From positions 490,822 to 554,821 of the forward strand of contig JAGGNK010006460.1 of the NCBI GenBank assembly GCA_017590115.1: DNA of 64,000 nucleotides, given 5' to 3'. The first letter of the stretch is position 1; each line of letters starts with the position of its first letter. This document shows positions 1 through 11,140 of this stretch, in pieces. Under the pieces are notes generated by a model. That model made no database searches and was not told where the DNA came from. It saw nothing but the letters and a program-made list of their open reading frames with translations. Made by a program: the position numbers and the translations under genes. Origin of the DNA: Montifringilla adamsi (lineage: Eukaryota; Chordata; Aves; Passeriformes; Passeridae).

Positions 1-112
1 GGGCTGGAGCACCTGGGACAGTGGGAGGTGTCCCTGCCCTGGCAGGAGGGTGGAATAAGATTAACTTTCGAGTCTCTTCCAACACAAAACACTCCGTGAT
101 CCTGTGGTTCTG
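1..112 (+). mobile_element. CR1 LINE 3' end, cut by window start
   Basis: The text GAGCACCTGGGACAGTGGGA, then TGTCCCTGCC, then a CTCTTCCAACACAAAAC block and a terminal CCGTGATCCTGTGGTTCTG match the 3' untranslated end of avian CR1 retrotransposons in sense orientation. The end carries a decayed pair of the family's 8-bp terminal repeats instead of a poly-A tail. The element runs off the left edge, so its true length is unknown. No reverse transcriptase coding remains in view, so this piece is a dead fragment. Confidence 0.88.
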
Positions 113-736
113 CCCAGTGCCATCAGTGTCTGGACACCCACGGGGAGCTCAGAACAATCCAGGTGTTGGTGTGACACACGGTGGGACACTTGGTGGCGAA
201 GAGGAGATGATGCTCCTGGGGAAAGAATGGTTATTGTCTTGCAGTTTGCAGGAAGAAGCTGTAGTACCTTGCACGTGGGCAAAATCAGCTTTGAAATAAT
301 TTCATTTCTTACAAGTTAAAGAACATTTGAGTGTGATTTTCCAGGGAATCCCTTAGGTGTTAGCTCTGACCTTCGTGCAAGTACCTAATGGACAGGACAG
401 CATTTATTTATTTATTAGCAGCATTGTTGATTTTTAAAGATTGACATGCATTAACAAAATACTCTTCCTCTCTCAGCTGTAGAAGGTTCCCACATCTTCC
501 CCATTCCCGGGCCGTGCAGGGATATTTATCCCGATCAAAGAGCGGTGGGACAAAAAGCCGCTGCCTGTTACTGACACGAGATTGTGTTTCAGGGCTGTGC
601 CACCGCTTTGCATCTCTGAGCAAGAGCACAAAGAGGCACACCTGGGCCTCGGGAGACACCTGGGGCAGCGGGGCTGCCAATCCCGTCCCGCGGGAGGCAG
701 GGCGGTGTTCCCTGCTCCCCGGGAGCTGCTCCGAGC
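113..736. other. Unique non-coding stretch, GC-rich at its right end
   Basis: No gene or known repeat is seen. The left half is AT-rich (for example TATTTATTTATTAGC near 404-419). From about 640 the composition switches to GC-rich DNA with frequent CpG, leading into the duplicated block that starts at 737. The CpG-rich run of about 640-965 could be a small CpG island, but no TATA box, start codon context or splice donor makes a promoter call safe. Confidence 0.5.
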
Positions 737-1074
737 CAGACGCGCTGCGCAGCCGGCAGAGCCGAGCCCCGGCTCCCCGGCCAGCCCCGGGAGGATGCGC
801 TGCCCTCGGAGGGACGGGGCTGCCGTGTATATCCAATGTACTTTATCCTGTTTGCCAACACGGTTTACTCTCAGACGCGCTGCGCAGCCGGCAGAGCCGA
901 GCCCCGGCTCCCCGGCCAGCCCCGGGAGGATGCGCTGCCCTCGGAGGGACGGGGCTGCCGTGTGACAGCGCAGGATCAAAGTGGAGCCTGCCCTCAGCGA
1001 GGCACAATCCTACAAATTTTTCCCCTGCAGGAAATCCAATATACTTTATCCTGTTTGTCAACACGGTTTACTCT
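737..1074. repeat. Local duplication: identical 92-bp CpG-rich block plus a 43-bp AT-rich partner
   Basis: A 92-bp block at 737-828 recurs without a visible mismatch at 872-963, an offset of exactly 135 bp. Each copy begins CAGACGCGCTGCGCAGCCGG and ends GGGGCTGCCGTGT. A 43-bp AT-rich block (ATCCAAT, then TTTATCCTGTTTG, CAACACGGTTTACTCT) lies directly after the first copy at 829-871. It recurs with three mismatches at 1032-1074, where a 68-bp unshared segment separates it from the second 92-bp block. The two partners therefore differ in divergence. This is read directly from the sequence; the mechanism is inferred. Confidence 0.9.
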
Positions 1075-1753
1075 GAGAGAGCCCTGAGTCTGTGGCCAGC
1101 AATTAATGCCACTTAAAAGCTTTTCAGCGGGATAATTGCCTGTTGTTCTGCAGGCATCACTCTCATTCAGATGCTAATGGCTGTCAGGGACAGTGGCCAT
1201 TCCCACATTGGGGGCCAGGTATGCCCCGCTCCCCTCGCCTTGCGAGGACGCTTAATGGGTCTATTGTCCCTGAACAAGGGCAGCAGGGAACCCCCCTGTC
1301 CCTGAGGAAGCCGTGGAAATAATCCTCATCAGTCTGTGTCACTTGGGCACAAAAGGCAGTGGGGTGCACACAGAAGGGGAAGGCGCGTCCAGCACAATGG
1401 GGTGGAAGTCAAGGTGTCCCGCCTTGGGGACTTCCAGGAGAGCCGGGCCAGCCCCACGAGCAGAGATTCTCCGCGGCTCTCTGTGGAAATGGGTGTTTCC
1501 AGCCGTTCTCAATTTCAGATTTTCACCCAATGATGCTGCTTGTGTTTTTAAGGTATAGTTACATTTGTTTGGAGGTCAGGTTTACAGGGACAGAGTCCTC
1601 AGCTCTAGTCAGGACCCCACCAGGAAGCTGTAGATGTCTACAGGTCACTTTAGTCCTGGAAGATTCAGCATCAAACTCTATGTGCCCGAACATCTGGGCT
1701 CTCAGTGCTTTGCTGGTCTCCTTGCAGGATTAAAACCTTTTCTTTATTCTTAT
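1075..1753. other. Unique non-coding stretch
   Basis: Mixed-composition sequence with no recognised gene, repeat or RNA. Short open frames on both strands have no domain signature and no paired splice sites. Confidence 0.5.
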
Positions 1754-2046
1754 CAGAGAACCATGGAATCCTTTGTGTTGGAAGAGACCTTAAAGTTAAT
1801 CCCACTCCACCCCCCTGCCATGGCAGGGACACTTCCACTGTCCCAGGTGCTCCAGCCCCAGTGTCCAGCCTGGCCTTGGGCACTGCCAGGGATCCAGGGG
1901 CAGCCACAGCTGCTCTGGGCACTGTGCCAGGGCCTGCCCACCCTCCCAGGGAAGAATTCCTTCCCAATATCCAATCTAAATGTACCCCCCTTCATCTCCA
2001 GGCCATTATCCCTTGTCCCGTCTCTCCATGTCCTTGTCCAGCCTGT
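1754..2046 (-). mobile_element. CR1 LINE fragment, 3' end
   Basis: On the plus strand this reads as the reverse complement of a CR1 3' end: ACCATGGAATCCTTTGTGTT, the CCTGCCATGGCAGGGACAC block, CCTGGCCTTGGGCACTGCC, CAGCTGCTCTGGGCACTG, GGGAAGAATTCCTTCCCAAT, then CCTTGTCCCGTCTCTCCATG. The roughly 290-bp copy is 5'-truncated, as is usual for CR1, and keeps only the 3' region. Substitutions throughout indicate a copy that is not recent. Confidence 0.93.
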
Positions 2047-5000
2047 GACAGAACCTCACCACTCTCACAGTCTCATTTTTCTTTTCCCTTTATTTTGCCA
2101 GCGAGGCTGGGCTGAAGCTGCCATTTGTGATGGACACTGGAGTTCACACGGATATGTTAAACTATCCTGCTTCTTTTTGGGATCTCTAGGTGTCTGATTT
2201 TCCCAGACCACATGCAGTGTGGTGGGCTGGCCATGATTAAACCATGTTTGCTGGAGATTGTCCCACAGTGTTGTTCCTCTGGGTTAATCCTTCAATTGAA
2301 TGAAACCCTGGTTTGCAATATCTGCATGAACAACCCAACCGAACTCCCCCTTCCTGTGTGAGCAAGGGAGTGAGGTCAGTGGGGAGGAAAGGCATTTTCT
2401 GGGGGAACACATGCTCCTCTGTAGAAAACACTGAAGAAGATGGAGAGGGTGACAGTTTAACAGCCAGGGGCATCTCTGAAGTCCCTTCATGAGGGTTTGG
2501 TTGTGGAGCATTTGGGAGGATGTGCTTCCCTCTGCCCTTGGGGGCCCTTGCAGTGCAGCCCTCCCAGCAGCTCTGGAGCCTCTCCCAGCCCCTTTGTGCT
2601 GCTTTTCCAGATGGATTTCACATGGGTTTGTTGGGGGCCACAGGGCTCCCCTCGCCCCGGCAGCTCCCACCCCGTGGCCGAGGGCCACTTCAGCGGTGGA
2701 GGCAACCCAGAAAGGACTGGGCCACTTCCGTGGAAACAAAGCCTGTTTTCAAACAGCGTGAAGAGAAACTGTTTCTATCCTAGGCCTTTAATGACCTGAA
2801 CTGTGCATCTCTTGGAGAGAAGCAACAACAAAAAGGCACTTTGCTGTGCTGCCGCTGCTCTCTAACTAGGATTATTTTTTGCCGTGCTCACGTTCCACCC
2901 ATCCTTATTTATGATGCACATTTTAAACCAGGAGTTTTATTTGCCCCCCGCAGCAGGTCTCACTGCTAGGAAGGGGCAGGCACGTTTGCAGCGGCGGTTC
3001 CTCTTTCCCTGGGAGAGGAGAGCCCCGTGTTGCAGTGTTGCATCAATAGTCCTGGTGTTGTATGCGGTGGCTGCGGGCACCCCGCTGGGATCGTGTCCTT
3101 AATGCAAACAATGCCACACATTTATTCGGGGCTGACCGCGCTGACCCCCAAAAGTTTGTTCCCTCCGCTGGGACTGCTCGGCCCTTTCACGCAGCTGAAT
3201 GGCCAGCACAAAGACCTTGTCGCATCCACAGTCCCTTCCCAAACAAAACTCGCCCGGGAAGGGGGAAGGAGTGCTGGGGGAGCGGGCCAGAGGAAGGAAT
3301 GGGCAGACCTTGACCCCTCCACCTAAAATAAAGTGGAGGAATTTGCATTTTAAACCTTGAGATGCTCCTCCGGGTCTCGGCGCCTCTCCTGCAGCTGGTC
3401 TGAGTCCCCCTGTGCAAGCCCCCTGAGAAGCTCCGGGCCCGCAGCATCCCAGCGGGGCAGCGGGCAGCATCCCTGCTGCGAGGAAAGGCTCCTCTCTGCT
3501 CTCCTTTGCCTCCATATTTTTCCATAGATTAGGGAAATAGAAAGAACACTCTTTAATAAGGAAACAGATGCTCTCTCCCCTTCCCCCATGCCCAGTTCTG
3601 CCGGGTTTTGGAGGCAGGGAGCACTGGGGACCTGCTCCCGGTTTGTGAGTGTTAGCCATGGCCTCGGCTCCTCTCTGGAGAAGGCTGCTGGCTGTGTCAG
3701 GGACAGACAGCTGGACAGGACAAACACCCTCAGCCATTTCCTTACAGCCAGCGCTTTGCAGGCACACAGAGAAACTGGAGCTGACTTGCTGTGATTCCAT
3801 GTGGGGAACAGCAAGGGTGGCACTGCTTCATTCCAGGTCCAGCAGGCCCTTGGGGAAGGAGCTGCTGTGGGGGCAAGCTCTTCTTAGATGTGATGGAAGG
3901 TGCATTTCTGTTGAGCTTCCTTTCCAAAGTGTTAGTTTTGGTTGGAAAAATGCCTGGCCACTGAAAAATTGTAGTTTTCCCCCTGGAGTTGGAGATGTGC
4001 CCCCCACTCCTCTCTTTTCTTATCCCAAACTTGGGCTATCTCAGAGGCAGCATCATGCAGCTTTAGCAGAATGCCAGGTTGTTCCATGATGTTGAGGTGT
4101 TGGTCTGCCAGACAGGGCCCTGCTGTTTCCCCTCTGACTCTATTTGGCTGTACCATTCAAGTCAGTGTCTGTGCCTGCTGGATAATGGCCCTGTGGGAGA
4201 AGATTCCTGACTCCTGGCACCAGGGTCTCAGCCCCTCTCCTAGCTCTGGTGGGATCCAGTCTCACTGTTTGATCCCCTCTGATCTCTCACTTAACCTAGA
4301 GATGTTTTACCACCTCAGCTATTTACAGCGGAGCCAGATTTCTCTTTTTTCCCCTATTTTTCCTGGAAAAGCTGCACAGTTGCAGTGCCTCATGTGGATT
4401 TAGTTAAATGTGTGGTGGGGCTGCCTCATATTTTGCTTTCCCTCTGCATGTATAAAGCCTTTTTATTCCCTGTCCTTGACTTGCCCTGGGCAGCGGGGTC
4501 GGGGCAGTCCCTTTTCAGCCTCTGTCCCCTCTGCAGCAGCAGCACCCGAGCATCACACTGTCCCTAGGCAGTGTGTAAAGGCTGTGCCTGCCTCCCAGCA
4601 GGGCTGTCAGCGATCTCTGCTGGGAGGGGCAGGGCTCAGTTGAGGTGAGGAGCTGCTCTGCACTGTGCACACCTTCCCTTGGGCCTGGCCTGTGCCCTGG
4701 CACGCTGCTGGAGGGGGCAGGTGGGACCATCCCTGCGCCTGCCGCGGGCTCTGGCTGGGGTCAGCTCCGTGTGGTGGCTTTTGTGCGTGTGACAACGTCC
4801 CCGTGCAGAGCAGAGGCTTGTCTGGAGCTGAAACTGTGGCTTACACACAGCCACAGCAGAGGCAATAACTCACCTGAGCCAAGACAAGTGGGTTCCTGTC
4901 TCCAGGGGTGCTCTGCTCCTGCAGGGGAGGGTTGCACCCCGAGCTGGTGCCTGCATGCACAAACCAGCCCCTGGGGAACCAGGCAGGGGACGTGCACATC

Positions 5001-5243
5001 CTGGGCTCCTGCAGCAGCAGCATGGGCACTTGGGAGCAGCTTCCCAAGGTGCTGCTCTGTGAAGCTTTCTCCTTCTTCTGGGCCTTTTCCAGCCCTGTGC
5101 CCTCCCCGGACCGTGAGCCCCTCTCTGCTGCCACACTGCTGCGCAGACAAACTCGGTTCTGATGCTGCGCCGCTCTCCGGAGCCCTCCTGACTTGTTCTT
5201 TACATCCACAAGGAAACTGCGTGACTATTTCTGTCTGGAATCT
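2047..5243. other. Unique non-coding stretch, GC-rich in parts
   Basis: No supported gene. The region around 3100-3800 is GC-rich and carries a 233-codon minus-strand open frame with no recognisable domain or splice context, which I treat as chance. A second GC-rich run lies at 4490-5160. No tandem array or transposon fragment was recognised. Confidence 0.45.
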
Positions 5244-5302
5244 GGTCTTTTATCTCTTTTTTTTTCCCCTGTCCTCTTTTCTTTTCTTTTTCTCCCCCCA
5301 GG
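5244..5302 (+). repeat. Pyrimidine tract ending in AG
   Basis: About 55 nt of almost uninterrupted T and C end in CTCCCCCCAG directly before GCTCATTAAGAAATC. Its structure equals a strong 3' splice site with a long polypyrimidine tract. One frame downstream is open to 5959, but its translation has no protein-family signature and no convincing exon end, so I record a low-complexity tract and not an exon. Confidence 0.6.
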
Positions 5303-8300
5303 CTCATTAAGAAATCAATAAGTGGCTCAGTAGGGCTTTGCTTAACCCGATTCTGGAAGTGTTTCTTCCCCTTGGAACGTGAACTATCTTCTCAAATTGA
5401 TTTTGCTGCTTTTGCTCATTTCCATTTAATAATATTCTCAGTGTTACATCTCAGCCCCCTGGATCCATTCCCAGGCAGTGCTGAGTGCCAGGCTCACCTG
5501 CAGGGCAGGTACCAGCAGGAGCCCCAGGCTGCCGTAAGGGCACAGACCTGCTGCCCTCTGCTCTGTGTGGCATCTCCGAGGGTGAGGGAGGGCAGGAATC
5601 AGTCCTTCCCTGACCCAGAAACACTGGTGACTCTCCAGAGATGCCAGCAGACCTGGAGACATGCAGAAACACTCCCTCCTTCCAGAGGCCTTGGCTGCTT
5701 CAGCTGCAGGGCAGGAGAGCAGGAGGGGAGATGCAGGCACTCCTCCCTTCCAGACCTCCTGTCCAGAGAGGTCCTGTGCTCACCGAGGGGGCCACACCTG
5801 GAGAACCTGTTACCTGTTTCTCTCCACCCTCTACTAAGCACTGGCCTGAAATCCTCGGGGTCTCTGATGAACCCCAGCTTTAGAGAACACCCACCAGATC
5901 CATGTGAAAACTTCATAACCCAGGCCAAGGAAGGAAGGGTCTCGGACACCTGGGTCTGATCAGGCTGTGCTAAGAGTTCCCAGTTTGGGATTTGGAGACG
6001 GAGGATTGTCCCTGTAGGCTGGGACAAATCCCTCCATCCCTCCACTTCCCCCCCCTTTTTTTCCGAGTTGCTTTGCAAGCCCTGAAAGGAATAGACTCAG
6101 TGTTATTCTAACTTTAAATGGAAGGAGGGGGGAGGCGATGAGAGCAGAGAAGGGAAATCCATTTGCTGCAGCACTGTCAGCCCTTAGTTTTCCTTCAAGT
6201 CTGACAGGCCCAGGATTAAAGGTTTGGTTACAATGGGCTGACAGTGCACATTAACAGCCCTGAATGTCTTAACAACCCGGCTACTGGAGATGCATTCAGA
6301 AGAGTCTGTGAACTGCTTTTCCCCTTTAAAGCTCCTGCTAGACCATGTTGTGCAGTGAAATCTTTTGTGGTTAAAAATGTATAGACTTTTCTGTCTCATT
6401 CCCAACCATGTACATACACAAACCCCAAATTTCTTGCTGTGTTCCCACTGGGTTTATGCCCAGTTCTCGTTTTGCCATTCGACTTGGGCAAAGTGTCCTG
6501 CTCTGACTGCACAGGGAGTTTATATCTCCCTTTTTTATTTTAGCTAGTCTTTCACCTAGTGTAAATGAGCAAAAGCCCACTTGCGTGGGTGGAGCTATGC
6601 GGATCTATTCCAGCTGAGGGGCTGGACATGCAAAATAAGGGGTTTTTTTCTCAGGAAAAAAAAAGGAAAAAGAGCCTCTGATCAAACAAAATCCCTGTAT
6701 TGGTTGGCTACATTTGCATCATAAAATGGAATTCACCAACCTTGCATTTGGTGGATCGTGAACTGATGGGCAGTGACTGTAATAACCGGGATGCGTTGCT
6801 ATTCACAACACAGAAGAATTAAGTTTACATCAGGCTATTTCCACTCGATTGCAGGACCAGGGGATACACTTCCACTCCTTCAGCCTGCAAGCAGCAAACC
6901 CCAATCGATTAGCTGATTTTGTCTGGGGGGCAGACCATCTGGACACAAGCCTGTGCCCTGAGCTGGAGCAGGGAGGTGGCACCAGGGACCTGACATGGGC
7001 TGGGATTCTGTGAAGGTGGCTGGGAGCTGGTTGTGTCAGGAATAGTGGCTCGTGGCTCTTGGCTTTGGCTTCACTGCCCAGCTCAAGCTGACAGGGCTGT
7101 GGTAGCCCTGTGGGGGCATCGAGGGGTGGCCCTGCTTTCAGGCAGGGAGGGTGCGCAGTGTGGAAGGAGAAGACAGACAAAAGGTCCTGGTCTGTGCTGG
7201 AGGGAAGATTCCTGAGCCCAGGGAGATCCATGTGATCTGTTCTGAGGGTCCTCAGTGCTCCAGGAGAAAGAAGATGGGAGTGGGAGTGGGCAGGTCCCAG
7301 GGGAGTGAGGAGTGGGTGTTGAGGAGGATAAATCCATCCCTGAGGGGATGGAGTGGCTGCACAGCCTCAGGGATCTCTGCTTCTCTAGAGGGGGAGATCA
7401 TCTAAGGGGAACCTGGTTAGAAGTGAGGAGCACAGTCCATGAAAGGGGAGGGTGGAAGGGGGAAATAAATGAGAATTAATTTAGCACAAAATCAAGATGT
7501 CAAGAACAAAGTTAATCAGGAGACAAGGTTAATTAATGAAGACATCCTTAAACCAGCACAGCTACAACAACAGCACTGTTATTAATCAAAGCACTAAGTG
7601 TTGAAGAAGAGGCACTATTGATTAGTTCCTAACCCTGTGTTAGGGGTCTGGAAAAGAGGATGGGGGAAACAGAATTTTCTTAGAAACACCAACATGTCAT
7701 GGGGAGAATTACAAGCACCAAGTGTTAAAATCATTATTATTTGTTTTAGAAATAGGAAGTAGGCAACAGAGATGGGCTGGGAATAGCAGTGTCTGTTCTT
7801 TAGACACGGGCAGCTTTGAGGAAGTGACACAATTGATAGGCTAGTGAGGGGCTGGGAGATGCCACGGGCCTGAGATCCAGCTAGGACATGGACAGCAGCC
7901 CTCAGAAAGTAAAGAAGTGAGAAGTGATGAAAGCAGCCCATCCAGTCTCTTTGGAATGGTTTTTTGCCCTGCCAGGTGCTCACCTGGCACTGCTCCTTAG
8001 GGGTGAAGGCAATCCATGATCCTTTTTCCCCACCCTAGCCTCTGTTCCCCCGGCTTGGGCAGCTCAGCCAGCAGGGAGGGGGACAGGTGACATCCAGCAG
8101 AGGAGCAGTGCCGGGCACCAGGGCAAGTGTGGCTGCTGGGGGCTTCCTCTGCTGCCAGGGTTTTGAGAGCAGGAAGCAGGTTCCCAGGCTGGGGGGCAGA
8201 GCTGTGCTCTGTGTGATGGAGCTCCTCGTGCAGCCACCGCTGGCTCAGGTGTTCCTCCTTCACTTTCCTGCTGGCAGGGAACAGAGCCGCCAGCTCCTCA

Positions 8301-8328
8301 GATTCCGCCTCTTTTGCGGGGGGAACAT
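5303..8328. other. Unique non-coding stretch with an AT-rich enhancer-like patch at 7463-7610
   Basis: No gene or known repeat is seen. The patch at 7463-7610 has repeated TTAAT/TTAATTAAT motifs (GAGAATTAATTTAGC, GGTTAATTAATGAAG, GTTATTAATCAAAG), the composition typical of homeodomain-bound conserved elements. Conservation cannot be judged from a single sequence. The rest is mixed-composition DNA with short chance frames. Confidence 0.4.
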
Positions 8329-8348
8329 CTGCTGCTGCTGCTGCTGCT
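8329..8348. repeat. Short CTG microsatellite
   Basis: Six uninterrupted CTG units plus CT directly follow GGGGGGAACAT. Short trinucleotide runs of this size can be polymorphic. It is not in a supported reading frame. Confidence 0.9.
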
Positions 8349-10171
8349 CAGGGTGTGGGTCTTAGGCCAAGCCCACCTTCACAGAGCTGAAATCAGAGGG
8401 TGGCTCTCCCCCTGGGATTTTCCAGATGGCATTTGACTGATCAGGCACCAACAGACACCAGGCTGGAGGTTTGCCACCAGCCCTGAGCGTCTCTGCTGCT
8501 GTCCCAAGGGATCTGGGCTGGCAGGCCTGGTGCTGGCCAATATTTCCTTCAATGACCTGGAAAAGGACAGAAGGGTTTGCTCATCTGGAGACATCAGGCA
8601 GGAGCATGGAGCAGTCAGGAGTGCTTTGTGAGAGCATTAAATCCCATTAAAATCAATGTGCTTGCCGTGGTGAAAGCTGGAGATGGGGGAATGAAGAGTG
8701 CAGGCCATTCCCAGGGAGTGAAATATGAAGGAGAAGGAGTGGGAGGCATTTATCAACCTGGATAAATTAGAAATTGAAAATCACAGGGAAATTGATGAAG
8801 GGAGCAAAAGTATAGCAGAGTAAATTCATAGCTAGTGGTGTCAGAAAGGCAGTGATTTCCATCAGTACTTAAATAAAAAAATATAAAATTACCAGTGGTT
8901 TTGACATCTTTCTCTTTGGGGTGGTGATACACAGAAACCAGAGGCATCCAGCCAGTGTGTGTGTCCTGTATTTGGGAAATTCAGATGGGGTGCTCATGCT
9001 CTGGGTCGTGAATGGTGCAAACTCACCACTGCAAACACAGCAGAAGTATGAGCAATCCCTGGGAAGAGTGGGGAATAAGAACCCTGGTTTTGGTAGAGGT
9101 GGCAGTTCTGAAGAACTGCTGCCTCAACGCTGGGAGTTACATTAAAATATGTACGTTTATTACATATCCTCTAGACATATTATTTTTTTCCTCATTGCTG
9201 TGAATTTTTGAGTCAAGACAGGAGGTTTTTCTCTGCTCTTGCTTTGCCACAGCTCTTGCTTTTGAGGCAGGAATCAACGTGGGGTGGTCCCCTGACCTGG
9301 GCTATGAGCAGGTCAAGTTAAAGCATCACAAAGGCCCTAAAATCTATGAATAAGTGCAATTCTTTAGGAGTCAGTGCCCCCATTTTATAGCAATCTGGTG
9401 AGGGGCCTTAACTGGGTGACAAGGTAATTTCCATGCTTTTAAGTACGTCCTATCTGGAGTCTCAGGGCGAGGGCAGGTTTGAGCCACAGTAATTCTGAGC
9501 AGCTCTGCAAGATTCTAAACTGGCCTGAACTGGCCCACTTGAGCCTGGTGTCTTGTGTGCTGAGCCAGCCAGCACGGGTCCTTCAGAGAAGGGGTAAAAA
9601 GAGTAAAAGCAGCTCTTTCCTTAATGCCTTCAGCAGCAATTCCTGTGGGGAGGGAGGCTGTGAGTAGAGTTCCCTTCTCTGACCACTGCAGGTGATCGGC
9701 TCCAGAGGTGTGAGTCCCTCTCCATGTTTGTAGGCAGGCTACAAACATTTATTAATGGTCATAAAATATCCTGCCTGTTTTTTAAATCCAAACAGCAGTG
9801 TATGACTTGGCCACCATAAAGCTTGTCTCCAAACCACCACAAAAGGTTTGAATTACTCCTGGTGGCAATAAAAGTATTCTTTGGGCTAACGCTTTGCTTT
9901 ATTGTTGGCTTTTATTTTTCTCAGTCCCCCATCCTCCCAGCAAGGCATAAACAATGGGGGCTGAGTTGTCGTCCCCCACCCCCTCACACCTACATTAATA
10001 AGGTCCAGGAACAGCAAAATGAAGGAAACAGAAGCAGAATAGCCCTGGAGATGGCTGGTGGGTGATAAGTCCAGCTTGCCTGGTGTTAAAGGAAGTGTTG
10101 CTCAGAGAGAGCCTTTCTCTTTGCAGCTCAGAGTGCCCCACTCACATAAAAATGTTAGTAGGAAGAAAAGG
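8349..10171. other. Unique non-coding stretch
   Basis: No gene, transposon or tandem array is recognised. The interval is AT-rich between 8640 and 8900, including an ATAAAAAAATATAAAATTACC stretch near 8872. Confidence 0.45.
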
Positions 10172-10252
10172 TTATATATATATATATACACACACACACT
10201 TGTATTATATTTCATATAACATATATATTTCATATAATATAGATCTATTTCA
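10172..10252. repeat. TA/CA compound microsatellite and AT-rich flank
   Basis: A TA run (about 10172-10189) passes into a CA run (to about 10199). It is followed by AT-rich text in which TTTCATATAA occurs twice (near 10210 and 10229), interleaved with ACATATATAT. Replication slippage explains the pattern. Confidence 0.9.
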
Positions 10253-10993
10253 TGGATTTTTTCAGGATCACTAAAGTGCTTTTTATTCAGGGTTGACTCT
10301 TTCCAATGTGGAATAAGCTGTATTAACATATAGCCATAATATTGATTTAACTTCCAGACAAAAGCATCTGCTCAGGAGTTGATTTCACTTTACCATCTTT
10401 GCCTTAAATGTTCTTCTGTAGTTAATTCAGACAAACTTTTGTCTTTATACATAAACCCTTAGGGAATTAAGCATTTGGTGTTAAGTGGTTGCTGCATACC
10501 AAACATCTCCATGACTATAGATCGAATTCCTCCTATAAATCTATTTTACTACTGACTGTAAAGTCACTGGCAGCTTTTCATAGTCTGCCATGAATGGAGA
10601 TACCAGAGGAACAGGTAAAAAAGAGCATCTGAATGGGACCCGAGGCACTGCCAGGGCAGGAAACATTGAGGGAGGCACCGCAGCACCGGTGTGAAAACGA
10701 CCTGGATGTTGTGTGGCTTTATCCAGCACACTCTGCAGGTCACTCTCAGAGCTCTCTGTGCTTGCTGAGTGCTCCTCACTTGCTGATGAGGATGGTTCTG
10801 TCAGCGTAAGAGAGCTGAAGAAGGGCCAAAAATATTTGCTGTGCTTGTTGGTAGATCACATCTGGTCCTGTTTCCTTGAAGATGCCACAGAATATGTTAG
10901 CACAAAAGAGGGGAGAGGAGAAATTAAAGAGAGAGAATGTGGCATCTGTAAGCAACGTGTGATGGAAATGAAGCTCAAAGGGAGCAGGGAACT
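10253..10993. other. Unique non-coding stretch
   Basis: No gene is seen. The segment 10420-10570 is AT-rich and complex rather than simple (for example GTGTTAAGTGGTTGC, which contains an NKX2-like TTAAGTG site). It could be regulatory DNA, but nothing beyond composition supports this. Confidence 0.35.
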
Positions 10994-11140
10994 CCACAGA
11001 ATGCTTTGGGTTGAAAGGGACCCCAGAGACCATCTCATTCCAGCCCCCCAGCCACGGGCAGGGGCACCTTCCACTAGCCTGGCTTGCTCCAGGCCCTGTC
11101 CAAGCTGGCCTTGGATTCTTCCACTTGCAGCAGGATGGAG
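10994..11140 (-). mobile_element. Diverged CR1 LINE 3' tail
   Basis: The reverse-complement CR1 tail is recognisable as CCACAGAATGCTTTGGGTTG, AAAGGGACCCCAGAGACCATC, then GGGCAGGGGCACCTTCCACTA and CAAGCTGGCCTTGGATTCTTCC. It is more diverged than the copies at 1.8, 54 and 59.9 kb, and similarity fades by about 11140. It probably belongs to an older CR1 subfamily. Confidence 0.8.

Noticed and set aside
3099..3800. Minus-strand 233-codon frame
   Set aside because: Lies in GC-rich DNA where stops are scarce. It overlaps other open frames and its translation shows no known domain.
5372..5959. 195-codon frame downstream of a strong pyrimidine tract
   Set aside because: The acceptor-like tract is suggestive, but the translation is low in family character and no donor closes an exon with a plausible product.
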